From assembly GCA_030431455.1 (NCBI GenBank), contig JAUIJE010000006.1, positions 62,001 through 126,000 of the forward strand: DNA of 64,000 bases, read 5' to 3'. A program made the position numbers and the translations under genes. This DNA is from a bacterium (GTDB taxonomy: Bacteria > Myxococcota > UBA727 > JAUIJE01). Below are positions 46,794 to 56,296 of this stretch, in pieces. A model generated the notes under the pieces. That model was not told the DNA's origin. It did not search any database and worked only from the letters and a program-made list of their open reading frames with translations. Position 1 is the stretch's first letter, and each line of letters begins with the position of its first letter.

Positions 46794-49700
46794 TCACGCC
46801 ATGCCTCGTTGGGCCTTCTCGTTGGCCCACCACTGCTCGTACTTGAGCGCGGCGCTTTCCCGCTGGCGCTTGGCCTCGTCGGCCCGGTAGCCGAAGTCGA
46901 CCCCGGTGAGGGCCATGAGATCGTTGCTGGCCACAAACCGCACGTTCTCGTCGCGGGAGCGCAGCCCGTCGAGCAGCCACTCGATGCGGTTGTGTTTGCG
47001 GGCTTTGTCCCACCACTTGATCCAGTTCTTCTTTTTGGTCCCGAAGTCCTGGAGGGTGATTTCGAACAGCGCGGCCCGGACCGCCCGGGGCACCCGCGAG
47101 CCCTTTTGTTCGAGCATTTTGATCAACGTCGGCACCGAGCCCACGTCGCGGAAGTTGCCGAGCAGGGTCACCGCCCGCTCCCGCACGTCCTCGACCGGGG
47201 AGGTGAGGCGTTTGCGCAGGTGGTTGAGCACGTGCACGAACTTGGGGTGCGCGATGAAGTAGGACAGCGCGGCGGTGGCCATCTGCCGGATGCGCGGCTC
47301 GGTGTCGTGCAGGCGCGGGCGCACCAAATCGATGGCCCGCTCGTCGGGGACGAGCACGAACAAGAACGTGGCCGCGTACCGATCGATGGGCCGGTGGGCC
47401 TCGAGGTGCGCGATGGCCACGTCGAGCCCGCGGGGGCCCATGTTCTCGAGCAGCTCGATCATCGGGCCGAGCTCGGCCGCGGTCTGGATGAGCTCGCCCC
47501 CGTCGAGGGGGTCTTTGACCAGCCGGCCGGGGAACGCCTCTTTCAGGGCGGGCACCACCTCGTCGGCGGGCCGGTCGAGGAGCTGCCGGGTGGCCTCTTT
47601 GATGCGCCGTTCGTGCAGGCTGCTGAGCATGCCCACCAGGTCCGCGACCTCGAGGGGGCGGGCGGGTTCGACCGGTTCGATGTCGATGGCGTCGGCGTCG
47701 TCGTCGGCTTCGAGCTCGATGTCCGCGTCGGCCACGACCTCGTCGGGAACGGCCGCGGCCGGGGTCGGGGTCTGCGAGCCGGTGTGGGTCAACTCCGCGG
47801 CGTGGGCGGCGTCGAGCACCACGTCTTCCCAGCCGTCGTCGGAGGCGAGCACGGGGATCTCGTCGGCGCCGGCGTCGGCGGACTCGACCACGTCGATGGC
47901 CGCGACCTTGAGGTCGGGGCGCGCGTCGGCGATGAGGGACGGGTCGACCGTCTGCCGGGCTTCGTCGTCCCCCGGGAGCAGGCTTTTGAAGCCGCCGGTC
48001 TCGTCTTCCCACAGGCCGCGCTCGGCGTCGGACACGTCCTCGTCGAGGGCGGGGGGCGCGGGCACATCATCCTCGAACGACCCGAGGGCGATGTCGCCCG
48101 CGACCTGGGGGGGCGCGGTGAGCACTTCTTGGGCCGCGGACGGACCTGGGCCGGGCAGGGCCACGCGCCCACCGGCGGCGGCGGGCTCGTCGACCACCGC
48201 GTCGCCCCAATCGCGCAACGAGGCCGGGGCGCCGGCGTCGCCGGGGGCGGTGTCCATCACGAGGTTCCAGGCGCCGCTGTCGTCCATGTTCATGGAGAGC
48301 TTGGCCGGCGCGGGGGCGGGCACCTCGCGGGGCGGCGCCGGGCTGGTCCGGGTGTAGGTCTTGGCGAAGGGGGACGTGCCGTCTTTGGCGGGGGCTTTTT
48401 TGGAGCGCTGCACCGGGGTGAGGTCGTCGTCGGCCAGCTCCTCCATCAGCTTGTCGGCCGCGGCGTTGGCCGCGAGGGGCGCGGGCTTTTGCGGGAGGGG
48501 GGCGACCTCGATGGGCGCCGGCTCCTCTTTGATCTCGTAATCCGCGGTCGTCTCTTCGGGCACCGCGTGCACCACCGGCAACGGGGCCGCGGGCAACGGC
48601 ACGGGGTCGGCAAAGCGCGGGGGCGCGGGGATGGGCGTGAGCAGGTCCCCGTGGGCTTGGTGCCGGGCCCGCAACAAGGCTTCGAACGCGGGGCCCAAGC
48701 GGGCCGCGAACGACACCAGGTCGGACAGCTCGTCGGCGCGCCGCACGCGCACGCCCCCGTCGGCGTAGAGAATGCCGACGGTGCGCCGGGCGACGACGAT
48801 GGGCACCAACAGCGCGGTCAACGGCCGGCGGCGGCCGAGCCACCCGAGCAGCGCGGTGTTGCCGTCGTTGATCGCGGGCCGGCCGACCAGCGGCGACGGC
48901 GAGTCGAGCACCTGTTGCACCACCGAATCGATGGGGATGGGCAGGCTTTGCCCCATAAACTGCGGGCCGTCGGCGGGGCCGTCGCGGTGCCAGCCGACCA
49001 TGCGCCCGTTGCGCACGCCGAACACCGCGGCGAAGGGCAGCGATTGGCGCGCGTACCGCACCGCGACCTCGGCGATGCCCTCGCGGTTGTCCTGCGCGGC
49101 GAGGTTGGCCAAGGCCTCGACCAAATCCCACTCTTGGCGGGCGGTGGTGGAAAACGGGGCCAAGGCCTCCGCGCTCTCGGGAAAAGAAAACGACTCGGGG
49201 GGCGCGGGCACGTGGTCGGATTCGAGCAGCTGGAGCAACGACGCGTAGCGCTCCTCGAGGGGCACGCCGTACACGCGGTGCAGGGCCTCTTGCAGGCGGA
49301 CCTCGGGGATGACCCGGGGCACGAGCGGCCGCCGCACCAAGGTGCCGATCTCGGTGAGCAGGCCGCGGTCGACCGGCGCGGTGCACAGGACGTGCAGGCT
49401 GTCGTCGTCGATCTTGAGCGGACACAGCGACAGGGAGACCGCGATGCGTTCGGGGAGGTGGGCGGCGACCTCGGGGCCCAGCCGGTCGATGTCCGCGGCG
49501 CCGACGTCGGCGGTGTCCCAGGCCCGGGAGAGGGCCGCGGTGAGGGGGCCGGCCTCGACCAAGCCCAGCTCGAGCAGCAGGGTGTCGAGCGCGCCCCCGT
49601 GGATCACTTGTTGTTGGACCGCCTGCTCCAGCTCGCGCTTCGCGATCAAGCCCTCGTCGAGCAGAACGCGGGACAGATTGGAATCCAAGGCCGCGGTCAA
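46794..49700 (-). CDS. MshEN-GAF-HEAT multidomain protein
   Basis: A 968-residue cytoplasmic protein. Residues 1-150 match the MshEN/GspE N-terminal fold (LSRVLLDEGLIAKRELEQAV and ALHRVYGVP), which in relatives can bind c-di-GMP. Residues about 190-350 look like a GAF domain (FAAVFGVRNGRMVGWHRDG, RTVGILYADGG). A Pro/Ala/Asp-rich linker (about 360-640) follows, then HEAT-like repeats (about 660-930, for example RIRQMATAALSYFIAHP). It has no kinase or ATPase domain. It may be a scaffold that senses a small molecule. TTG at 49700 is the start, with GGAGG 6 bases upstream. The divergent gene is the AglZ-like protein. Confidence 0.78.
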   Translation of the reverse strand: MTAALDSNLSRVLLDEGLIAKRELEQAVQQQVIHGGALDTLLLELGLVEAGPLTAALSRAWDTADVGAADIDRLGPEVAAHLPERIAVSLSLCPLKIDDDSLHVLCTAPVDRGLLTEIGTLVRRPLVPRVIPEVRLQEALHRVYGVPLEERYASLLQLLESDHVPAPPESFSFPESAEALAPFSTTARQEWDLVEALANLAAQDNREGIAEVAVRYARQSLPFAAVFGVRNGRMVGWHRDGPADGPQFMGQSLPIPIDSVVQQVLDSPSPLVGRPAINDGNTALLGWLGRRRPLTALLVPIVVARRTVGILYADGGVRVRRADELSDLVSFAARLGPAFEALLRARHQAHGDLLTPIPAPPRFADPVPLPAAPLPVVHAVPEETTADYEIKEEPAPIEVAPLPQKPAPLAANAAADKLMEELADDDLTPVQRSKKAPAKDGTSPFAKTYTRTSPAPPREVPAPAPAKLSMNMDDSGAWNLVMDTAPGDAGAPASLRDWGDAVVDEPAAAGGRVALPGPGPSAAQEVLTAPPQVAGDIALGSFEDDVPAPPALDEDVSDAERGLWEDETGGFKSLLPGDDEARQTVDPSLIADARPDLKVAAIDVVESADAGADEIPVLASDDGWEDVVLDAAHAAELTHTGSQTPTPAAAVPDEVVADADIELEADDDADAIDIEPVEPARPLEVADLVGMLSSLHERRIKEATRQLLDRPADEVVPALKEAFPGRLVKDPLDGGELIQTAAELGPMIELLENMGPRGLDVAIAHLEAHRPIDRYAATFLFVLVPDERAIDLVRPRLHDTEPRIRQMATAALSYFIAHPKFVHVLNHLRKRLTSPVEDVRERAVTLLGNFRDVGSVPTLIKMLEQKGSRVPRAVRAALFEITLQDFGTKKKNWIKWWDKARKHNRIEWLLDGLRSRDENVRFVASNDLMALTGVDFGYRADEAKRQRESAALKYEQWWANEKAQRGMA

Positions 49701-49735
49701 ACCGCCTCCAGGCTGAGGGCTCGAATGCGCGAAAC

Positions 49736-49773
49736 CTTATACCCGTTGTGGCCCGTTCGTCACGAGAGTGACG
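49736..49773 (-). promoter_or_regulatory. Candidate promoter and operator of the MshEN gene
   Basis: On the minus strand GTGACG and TATAAG (plus 49736-49741) are 16 bases apart, giving a leader of about 30 bases. A perfect inverted repeat CGTCAC-GAGA-GTGACG (49758-49773) overlaps the -35. The divergent gap is 239 bases. For the plus-strand gene only a weak TTGGCT/TGTAGT pair near 49882-49910 is seen. Confidence 0.4.
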
Positions 49774-49939
49774 CCACCTGGTGGCCGCTTTTGTGAACGA
49801 CCCCGGACGCCCCGGTCGGGTTGTTCGTCGCCACCGGGGGCAGGGTGTCGCCGGTGGGGGCCTGTCTCTGCCCGACGCTCCTTGGCTGGCGCCCCGACAA
49901 TTGGTGTAGTGTGCGCCGAGGAGGTCAGCGGGCATATCT

Positions 49940-52900
49940 ATGGCGAAGCGGGCCCTCATCGCTGAACCCGACGAGGCGGAAGCAAGAAAGCAAGCAGCCA
50001 TTCTCAATGAGGCGGGCTGGAATGCGTCGATCTTCGAGGAGGGTGACCTGCTCGGGGTGATCGCCCAAGATCCCCCCGACGTCGTGTTTCTGCGGCACGA
50101 ACGTCGAGGACAGAGCGGCTTGGCCCTGATCGGCCGCATCAAAAAACAACGCATCGCCCCCGGCACCGCCTTGGTGTTGACCACCTCCGACCTCGCCAGC
50201 GAGGCGATCGAAAAACACAAAAAGCGCGGGTCGAGCGCCGACCACTACATCCGGTTGCCCCTGTCGCGGCAGGACCTGGTCAACGCCGCCAGCGCCGTGC
50301 CCCAGGTGCACGAGGTCGACGACATCGAGGCCGAGGTCGAGGTGAGCAAACCGTCGGTGGGCGCGCCGCCGCCGCTCCCGCCCAAACGCCGCCGCGGCCG
50401 CATCCCCGCCAGCCCGGGCAACGTCGAGCTCACCGACGAGGACATCAAGTTCGTCGACAGCGTGTTCAAGTCGATTCAACACGTGAACCCCGAAGGCGCG
50501 TCGGGGGCCAACCCGGTGGCCAAAAACCTCACCGGCCTCGACCGCAAGGTCGCGGTGCTGCGCAAGTCGCTCGGCGACCGCGAACGCGAGCTCGCCCGCT
50601 TGTCCAACCTGTGGCGGCAGCGTGAAGAGCAGCTGCGCAAAGCTGGCGAGGTGTTCGAGCAAAAAGACATCGAGGTCGAAGGCCTCAAGCTCAAGGTGCA
50701 AGAGCTCAACAAAGAGCTCGACGACAGCCGCCAAGAGCTGGCGGACAAGATCTCGGAGTTCGGCAAGGAGCGCCGCGACTCCTACGACGAGGGTGCGCTC
50801 CGCGAGGCCAGTCTCATCCAAGAGGTGGCCAAAAAAGAAAACGAGCTGAACAAGCTCCGCCGCACGTTGCGCAAGACCGAGGAGTCGGCCGAGCAAGAGC
50901 GCAACGAACTCACCGAGCGCATCTTCGAATGGGAACGCGCCTACCGGCAGTTCGAGACCCACCACGCCGACGTCAACCAAGCCGGCCGGCGCGAACTCGA
51001 TCGCCTCGAAGCGCAAATCGTGTCCCGGGAAGACGACAAGCGCGCGTTGCGCGACGCGCTGCACGGCCGGGAAGAACAGATCGCGCGCATGCGGCAGCTG
51101 CTCGACGAGACCCGCTGGATGTTGTTCGCCACCTCGCACGTGGCGCGCGAGGAGCAGCTCGCGCTCTACCGAGAAGGCGACCTGCTTTACTTCACCGAGC
51201 GGCAGGCCCGTCACGAGGCCGAAGAGGACCGCGCGGCGTTGTCGCTGCGGGTGTTCGACACCGAAGAGGGCTGGTTCCGCACCCACCGCTTGCTCGCCCA
51301 CCGCGAAAACGCGCACGCCGAGGACGCGCGCAGCTTGACCCAAATGATCGTCGACGCCGAGGCGGACATCGTGCGGCTCACCGCCGAGCGCAAACATTTC
51401 TTGAGCGAGGCGAGCCTGTTGCAGCGGGTGCTCTATGAAGAGCGGGCCCTGGGCCAAGCCGCGGTTCATCATCTGCTCACCACCTCGGATCGCGAACGGC
51501 TCGAGGCCCGGCTGCAGATCCCCGCGCGCGACGAGCGCATCTTCGAGCTCGAGGCCGACACCGAACGGCTCTCGTCCCAGATCGAAGACCTCACCGCCCG
51601 GCTGTCCAACGAGGAGCTGGAGCACGCCACCCAGCGCGCCCGCGCCGACGAGCTCGACAAGACCTTGGCCGACACCGAGCGCGACGCCCGGGAGCGCATC
51701 GAGCGGCTCACCACCACCCTCGAGGAGACCACGGCCGAGCGCGATCGCCTGCGCCAAGACCTCGACCGCACCGAGAACGACCTCGCCGAGACCCAACAGA
51801 AGCTCGAAGAGACCCTGACCACCCTGCACGACGACCGCCAGCGCCTCGGCCTCGAGCTCGCCCAGCGCCAAAACGAACTCAAAGACCGCGCCGCCCGCCT
51901 CGTCGAGTTCGAGCGGGACCTCGAGGTCGCGCGCACCGATCTCAGCGCCGCCCGGGACACCGTGTCCGCCCGCGACGATCGCATCAGCGAGCTGTTGGCC
52001 AAGCTGCGCGACGCCGACGCGTTGACCGTGCGCCTCGAGTCCCAGACCGAGCGCTTGACCACCCAGGTCGCGGAGCTGTCCGCGGACACCGCGGCCAAGG
52101 CCGAGGCCATCGCCTCGTTGCAACAAAAGCTCGACGAGGAAGGCGACGCCAACGACGCGCTCCAACTCGAAAAACAAAAGCTGCAACAAACCCAGGCCGC
52201 CCTCGAGGCGGAGATCGAACGCCAACGCGCCGAGCACGAAAAGCTCACCGGCCAACTCGACGCGCTGCGCGACGATAAGGTCGCGGTCGAGGAGGCGGCC
52301 CGCACGGTGCGCGGCGAGCTCGAGGCCGCGCGCGAAAAACAGACCCGCACCGACGCGGTGTTGGCCGAGGCCCGGGTGCAGATCGATTCCGGGGCCGCGC
52401 TCATCGAGCAACTCGAGAGCCAGCTCGAGGAGACCGAGACCGGGCGAACCCAAATTCGGCTCGAGCTGGACCAGACCAAGACCACCCTCGGGGAGACCCA
52501 GGGCGAGCTGTCGCGGGTGCGCAACCTCCTCGAGGAGCGCCAAACCACATTGGCCAACACCGAGGCCGAGCTGCAAAGCCAGCGCGCCCTCGGCCAAGAC
52601 CTCGGCCAGCGGCTCGCGGCCGAGACCCAACGCGCGAAGGGGGCCGAAGGCGAGCGCGACCAAGCACAGAACCTCATCGCGGGGCTTGAAAAAGAGCTCG
52701 GCCAGGCGGGGGCCAAGAGCCGCCACCTCGAGAGCACCCTGCAAGAGCGGGACGCGGCCATCGCCGAGCTGCGCGCCGATCTCGAGGCCCTGCGCGACGA
52801 GAAGGACACCCTGCAGCGCGAAAAAGAAGCCGTGCAGCAGGAAAAAGCCACCGTGCAGCAGGAAAAGGAGCGGGTGGTGGCGCGCGCCCAGGAGCTCGGG

Positions 52901-54085
52901 GTCAGCCTCGAGGTCGAGCGCCAGGAGCGCGCCGACGTCGACGAGCAGCTCAAGGCCGAGCGCGACCGGGCCAACCGCTTGGCGGACAAGTCCAGCGCCC
53001 TCGAGGAGCAGGCCCGGGAGCTACAACGCCAATTGTCCGCGAGCGAATCCGAGGTGCTCAACCAAAACGACGCCCTCGGGCAGGTGCGCGACGCCCACAC
53101 CGCGGCCGAGCAACGCGCGAGCGTGGCCGAGCAGCGGGTGCAGGAGCTCACCGCCGACCTCGACGAGCTGCGCGCTTCCCTCGACGACAAACAAGTGGAG
53201 ATCGAGGAGCGCAAACGTTGGGTGAGCGCCCGGGACGCCAAGATTCGCGAGCTCGAACAAAAACTCACCGCCCAGACCCAGCAGGGCCAAGAGGCCCAGG
53301 CTCTCGACGAGGAACACCGGGCGCAGATCGCCCGCCTGACCGAACAGCTGTCGACCGAGCGCAAAGAGACCGAGCAGCTGCAGAAAAAGAGCCGCGAAGA
53401 GCTCGCGATGGTCCAGATCGACCTCGAGCAACAGCGCAGCGATCACCAGGCGGTGCAGCAACAGCTCGCGGCCTTGCAGCAACAGTTGGCGCAACGACAG
53501 CAGCAGCTCGACGGGTTGCAGAACGCCTCGAGCGAGGCCGAGCACTACCGCCAGCAGGTGCAGACCCTGACCCAGGCCGAGCAGGCCGCGCAGCAAAAAG
53601 CCGCCCAGGCCGTCCAGCAGCTCGAGGAGGTCAAGCGGCGCCTGACCATGTCCGAGCAGGAGCGGCACCGGTTGTCCGAGGCGGTGGAGCAGGCGGAGTC
53701 GGCCGCGGCCGAGCGCACGTCGGCAAAGGCCCACGAGGAACAAGCCCAGCGGGCGCAGATCGAAGCGTTGCAGGGGCGCGCGGCCGAGCTCGAGGACAAG
53801 CTCAAAAAAGCCCAGGGCATGTTGGCCCGCTCGCTCACCGCGCACGACGCACAAAAACGACGCGCGGACGAGCTGGAGATTTCGGTGCAGGCCCAGCGCA
53901 CCGAGACCGAAGAGGCCAAGACCCGCGTCGACGGCGAGGTCGCGCGGCTCAAGGCCACGCTGCAACAAAAACAAAAAGAGCTGCGCGACGCGGTCAGCGC
54001 GGCCAAACAAGCCCGGGCCGAGCGCGACCAAATCAAGGCGCTGGCCGAACGCAAAATCCGCGAACTGGCCTCGCGCCGGGGCTGA
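49940..54085 (+). CDS. AglZ-like pseudo-receiver with long coiled coil
   Basis: A 1381-residue protein. Residues 1-125 resemble a receiver domain (MAKRALIAEPDEAEARKQAA) but the phospho-acceptor site reads VVFLRHERRGQSG, with no Asp, so it is a pseudo-receiver. A linker with PPPLPPKRRRGR follows, then a coiled coil from about 190 to the end. The coil has heptads of Glu/Arg/Gln/Leu, including exact 21-base tandem units. The size, pseudo-receiver and coil match AglZ of Myxococcus xanthus (about 1395 residues), a filament-forming polarity protein of gliding motility. FrzS is much shorter. ATG 49940 is preceded by CGAGGAGG. Whether the organism glides is not known. Confidence 0.82.
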   Translation: MAKRALIAEPDEAEARKQAAILNEAGWNASIFEEGDLLGVIAQDPPDVVFLRHERRGQSGLALIGRIKKQRIAPGTALVLTTSDLASEAIEKHKKRGSSADHYIRLPLSRQDLVNAASAVPQVHEVDDIEAEVEVSKPSVGAPPPLPPKRRRGRIPASPGNVELTDEDIKFVDSVFKSIQHVNPEGASGANPVAKNLTGLDRKVAVLRKSLGDRERELARLSNLWRQREEQLRKAGEVFEQKDIEVEGLKLKVQELNKELDDSRQELADKISEFGKERRDSYDEGALREASLIQEVAKKENELNKLRRTLRKTEESAEQERNELTERIFEWERAYRQFETHHADVNQAGRRELDRLEAQIVSREDDKRALRDALHGREEQIARMRQLLDETRWMLFATSHVAREEQLALYREGDLLYFTERQARHEAEEDRAALSLRVFDTEEGWFRTHRLLAHRENAHAEDARSLTQMIVDAEADIVRLTAERKHFLSEASLLQRVLYEERALGQAAVHHLLTTSDRERLEARLQIPARDERIFELEADTERLSSQIEDLTARLSNEELEHATQRARADELDKTLADTERDARERIERLTTTLEETTAERDRLRQDLDRTENDLAETQQKLEETLTTLHDDRQRLGLELAQRQNELKDRAARLVEFERDLEVARTDLSAARDTVSARDDRISELLAKLRDADALTVRLESQTERLTTQVAELSADTAAKAEAIASLQQKLDEEGDANDALQLEKQKLQQTQAALEAEIERQRAEHEKLTGQLDALRDDKVAVEEAARTVRGELEAAREKQTRTDAVLAEARVQIDSGAALIEQLESQLEETETGRTQIRLELDQTKTTLGETQGELSRVRNLLEERQTTLANTEAELQSQRALGQDLGQRLAAETQRAKGAEGERDQAQNLIAGLEKELGQAGAKSRHLESTLQERDAAIAELRADLEALRDEKDTLQREKEAVQQEKATVQQEKERVVARAQELGVSLEVERQERADVDEQLKAERDRANRLADKSSALEEQARELQRQLSASESEVLNQNDALGQVRDAHTAAEQRASVAEQRVQELTADLDELRASLDDKQVEIEERKRWVSARDAKIRELEQKLTAQTQQGQEAQALDEEHRAQIARLTEQLSTERKETEQLQKKSREELAMVQIDLEQQRSDHQAVQQQLAALQQQLAQRQQQLDGLQNASSEAEHYRQQVQTLTQAEQAAQQKAAQAVQQLEEVKRRLTMSEQERHRLSEAVEQAESAAAERTSAKAHEEQAQRAQIEALQGRAAELEDKLKKAQGMLARSLTAHDAQKRRADELEISVQAQRTETEEAKTRVDGEVARLKATLQQKQKELRDAVSAAKQARAERDQIKALAERKIRELASRRG
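52811..52873 (+). repeat. Three 21-bp tandem units in the coiled-coil gene
   Basis: Units at 52811, 52832 and 52853 encode LQREKEA, VQQEKAT and VQQEKER, one heptad each. This is recent duplication inside the coil. Confidence 0.75.
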
Positions 54086-54255
54086 GACGCACCGGCGGCG
54101 CGGTCGGGTGTGTAGTCAAATGTGGTTGCTCGCGGGGCGAGATGGGACGCTGGTCACGCGATTTGTGTCCAAACACGCCCCGTCACCGGCGGGTGTCGGT
54201 GGGGGGCCTTTTCTCTCGGCGGACATGCATGTAAAAACGCCGGGCGGGAGGCGGT

Positions 54256-54885
54256 GTGGCGACAGCGCGGGAGCAACTGTACGAAGAGATCGTCGCGTTG
54301 ACGAAGGACAAGGCGGGAGACAACGCCGTCCAGACCATCGACGACATCATGATGCGGTACCGCGTGCAAACCAAGCCGGGGGTCAAGAACGACGCCGGCA
54401 AGACCGCACGCGATACCCTGGCGGCCCGGTTGGTGGAGTTGTGGCGCACGATGCCCGACGACGTGGACAGCCAGATCGGGACCGAAATCGACAAGTTCCG
54501 GATGCAGGCCAAGGCCAAAAAATCCGGCGGGGCCAAAAAGAAGGCGGCCCCCGCGTCGAGCCCGTCGTCTTCGGCGGCGGCCGCGCCCAAGCCCCGGGCG
54601 GCCGAGGGGGTGCCGGTGGAGCCACCGCCCCCGCAGCGCAAAGCCCCGGCCCCGCCCCCTGACCTGCGGCGGCCGCAACCGGTGGCGGGGGGACCGCGGC
54701 GGCGGGGCAAGACCCGCAGCGAGTGCCCCAAATGCCATTCCATGGGGGTGGTGTTGGCCCGGTCCTATTCTGGCGACGAGTACTTCAGCTGCATCTATTG
54801 CGGGTGGCAGGCGTACAAGCCGGCGGATGATTTGTCGTCGACGGCCTCGTTGGCCGGGCGCCTGCTTGGGCGCAGCGGCGATTGA
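54256..54885 (+). CDS. Zinc-ribbon protein of unknown function
   Basis: A 209-residue protein. The N-terminal 75 residues are helical (QLYEEIVALTKDKAG, MRYRVQTKPGVKNDAG), followed by a Lys/Ala/Pro-rich linker (about 85-150). The C-terminal zinc ribbon has CPKC and CIYC about 20 residues apart. GTG at 54256 with GGAGG about 5 bases upstream is the start. It sits between the AglZ-like gene and the kinase-fold gene on the same strand. Zinc ribbons of this type often bind nucleic acid or scaffold proteins. Function unknown. Confidence 0.72.
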   Translation: MATAREQLYEEIVALTKDKAGDNAVQTIDDIMMRYRVQTKPGVKNDAGKTARDTLAARLVELWRTMPDDVDSQIGTEIDKFRMQAKAKKSGGAKKKAAPASSPSSSAAAAPKPRAAEGVPVEPPPPQRKAPAPPPDLRRPQPVAGGPRRRGKTRSECPKCHSMGVVLARSYSGDEYFSCIYCGWQAYKPADDLSSTASLAGRLLGRSGD

Positions 54886-54931
54886 TCACGCGGCGGCCGC
54901 GGACAGGGGCCGAGGGCCGGGCTGACGGAAC

Positions 54932-56296
54932 GTGCTGACGAGAAATGGGACTGCCGTGAAAACCGTGACCGGGGAAGTGCTCGAGCAAGAGGTTCGCTTT
55001 TTGCTCAAGACCTTGATGCGCGACGACTTGTTCGGCGATGAAATTACATTGCCGGAGGCGGAGCGGCTCCTGGACAGTTCGCTCACGTTGCCCTTCGCCG
55101 AGTACTGCGCGTTTTTGACCAAGAACAATTTCATTGGGGTGGAGCGCACCCGCAACCTGGTGTTGGTGCTGGAGGGCGGTGAGCGTTTGGCCCGGGGCGA
55201 GGACGACGATGTCCTCCGCCAAGCCCTGCAGCAGTTCTTTACCCACCGCATCACCGCGTCCAATCCCAGCGCGTCCTCGTCGACGTCGATGCCGGCGTCG
55301 GGCGCGGACAAGAGCCCGGGGGGCAAGGTGCCCACCACCCAGTTCATCAACCTCGAGCGGCACGATCGCTACACCAAAAAGAACCTCATCGGCGAGGGCA
55401 CGGTGGGCCATGTCTTTCATGGCTTCGACGCGATCTTGCAGCGGCCGGTGGTGCTCAAGGTGATGGACCACATCTTCGCCTTCGTGACCTACATCGACCA
55501 GGACGAGCTGCGGGGCCGGCTGCGCAAGGCCACGCTGTCACAAGCACAACTCCGGCACCCCCACGTGTTGCCGGTGATCGATTTCGATTTTGAGCAGGAG
55601 TCCCCCGAGGTGGTGTTCGCCGCGTCCGAGGGAGGCTCATTGCGCGACCGCATGGGCAAGACCCCGGTCGACGTGGCGTTGGTGTGGGTGGCGCAGATCG
55701 CGCACGCCTTGGGCCACGCCCACGAGCGCGGGGTGGTGCACGGCGGGGTCAAACCCGAGAACGTGCTCTTCGACGCGTACGGCAACGTGCAGCTCACCGA
55801 CTTCGGGCTGTCCGCGGTGTCGGAGAAGGGGACCGAGACCGGGCCCCCGGTGTACGTCGGCACCGGCAACACCTCGTACATGGCCCCCGAGCAGCTGCGG
55901 GGGGGCGGGCCGAGCCCCGCGTCCGATGTCTATGCATTGGGCCTGCTGCTGTATGAGCTGTTGTGCGGCGAGCTCCCGGGGCGGCGCTCGCCCCTGCCCA
56001 GCGAGGTCAACGACAAGGTGCCGGCCGCGGTGGACGCGATCTTTGACCAAATGTGTATGGACAAAGTCGAGCAGCGCTATGCCCATGGTCGCGACGTGGC
56101 CCAGGCCTTGGTCGACGCGGTGGACGGCATGGACCAAGACCGGTTTGTGCTGTTCTCCAAAGACCCCGTGCCCCCGGCCGCCCCCTCGCTCCCCGCCGCC
56201 GATGCCCCGGACGCGACCGGCGCCAATGGGAAGAGCGACCCGTCCGGGGACGATCAGTTCGACCCGGGGGCGGGCGAAGCCCCCGGCCCGGCCTAG
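54932..56296 (+). CDS. Ser/Thr kinase-fold protein lacking the HRD aspartate (pseudokinase)
   Basis: Residues are counted from GTG 54932; an in-frame GTG at 54956 is equally plausible. The N-terminal 110 residues are helical (VRFLLKTLMRDDLFGDE). The kinase domain has glycine loop GEGTVGHVF (154-162), Lys176 in VLKVMD, DFG (Asp290) and MAPEQL. The catalytic loop reads VVHGGVKPENVLF, so the usual HRD Asp is Gly272, while Lys274 and Asn277 are kept. Catalysis is expected to be weak or absent. A Pro/Asp-rich tail follows the kinase domain. Such proteins may act as scaffolds or nucleotide-binding sensors. The stop shares a CTAG palindrome with the convergent gene. Confidence 0.85.
   Translation: MLTRNGTAVKTVTGEVLEQEVRFLLKTLMRDDLFGDEITLPEAERLLDSSLTLPFAEYCAFLTKNNFIGVERTRNLVLVLEGGERLARGEDDDVLRQALQQFFTHRITASNPSASSSTSMPASGADKSPGGKVPTTQFINLERHDRYTKKNLIGEGTVGHVFHGFDAILQRPVVLKVMDHIFAFVTYIDQDELRGRLRKATLSQAQLRHPHVLPVIDFDFEQESPEVVFAASEGGSLRDRMGKTPVDVALVWVAQIAHALGHAHERGVVHGGVKPENVLFDAYGNVQLTDFGLSAVSEKGTETGPPVYVGTGNTSYMAPEQLRGGGPSPASDVYALGLLLYELLCGELPGRRSPLPSEVNDKVPAAVDAIFDQMCMDKVEQRYAHGRDVAQALVDAVDGMDQDRFVLFSKDPVPPAAPSLPAADAPDATGANGKSDPSGDDQFDPGAGEAPGPA

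Noticed and set aside
46791-49796. 1001-codon plus-strand frame
   Set aside because: Antisense shadow of the MshEN/HEAT gene with biased Gly/His/Arg composition.
52811-52873. Tandem 21-base repeats as a possible CRISPR or satellite
   Set aside because: The units are contiguous without spacers and encode heptads of the coiled coil.
49925-53364. Long minus-strand frames (939 and 631 codons)
   Set aside because: They mirror the repetitive coiled-coil gene and have Leu- or Ser/Arg-rich nonsense composition.
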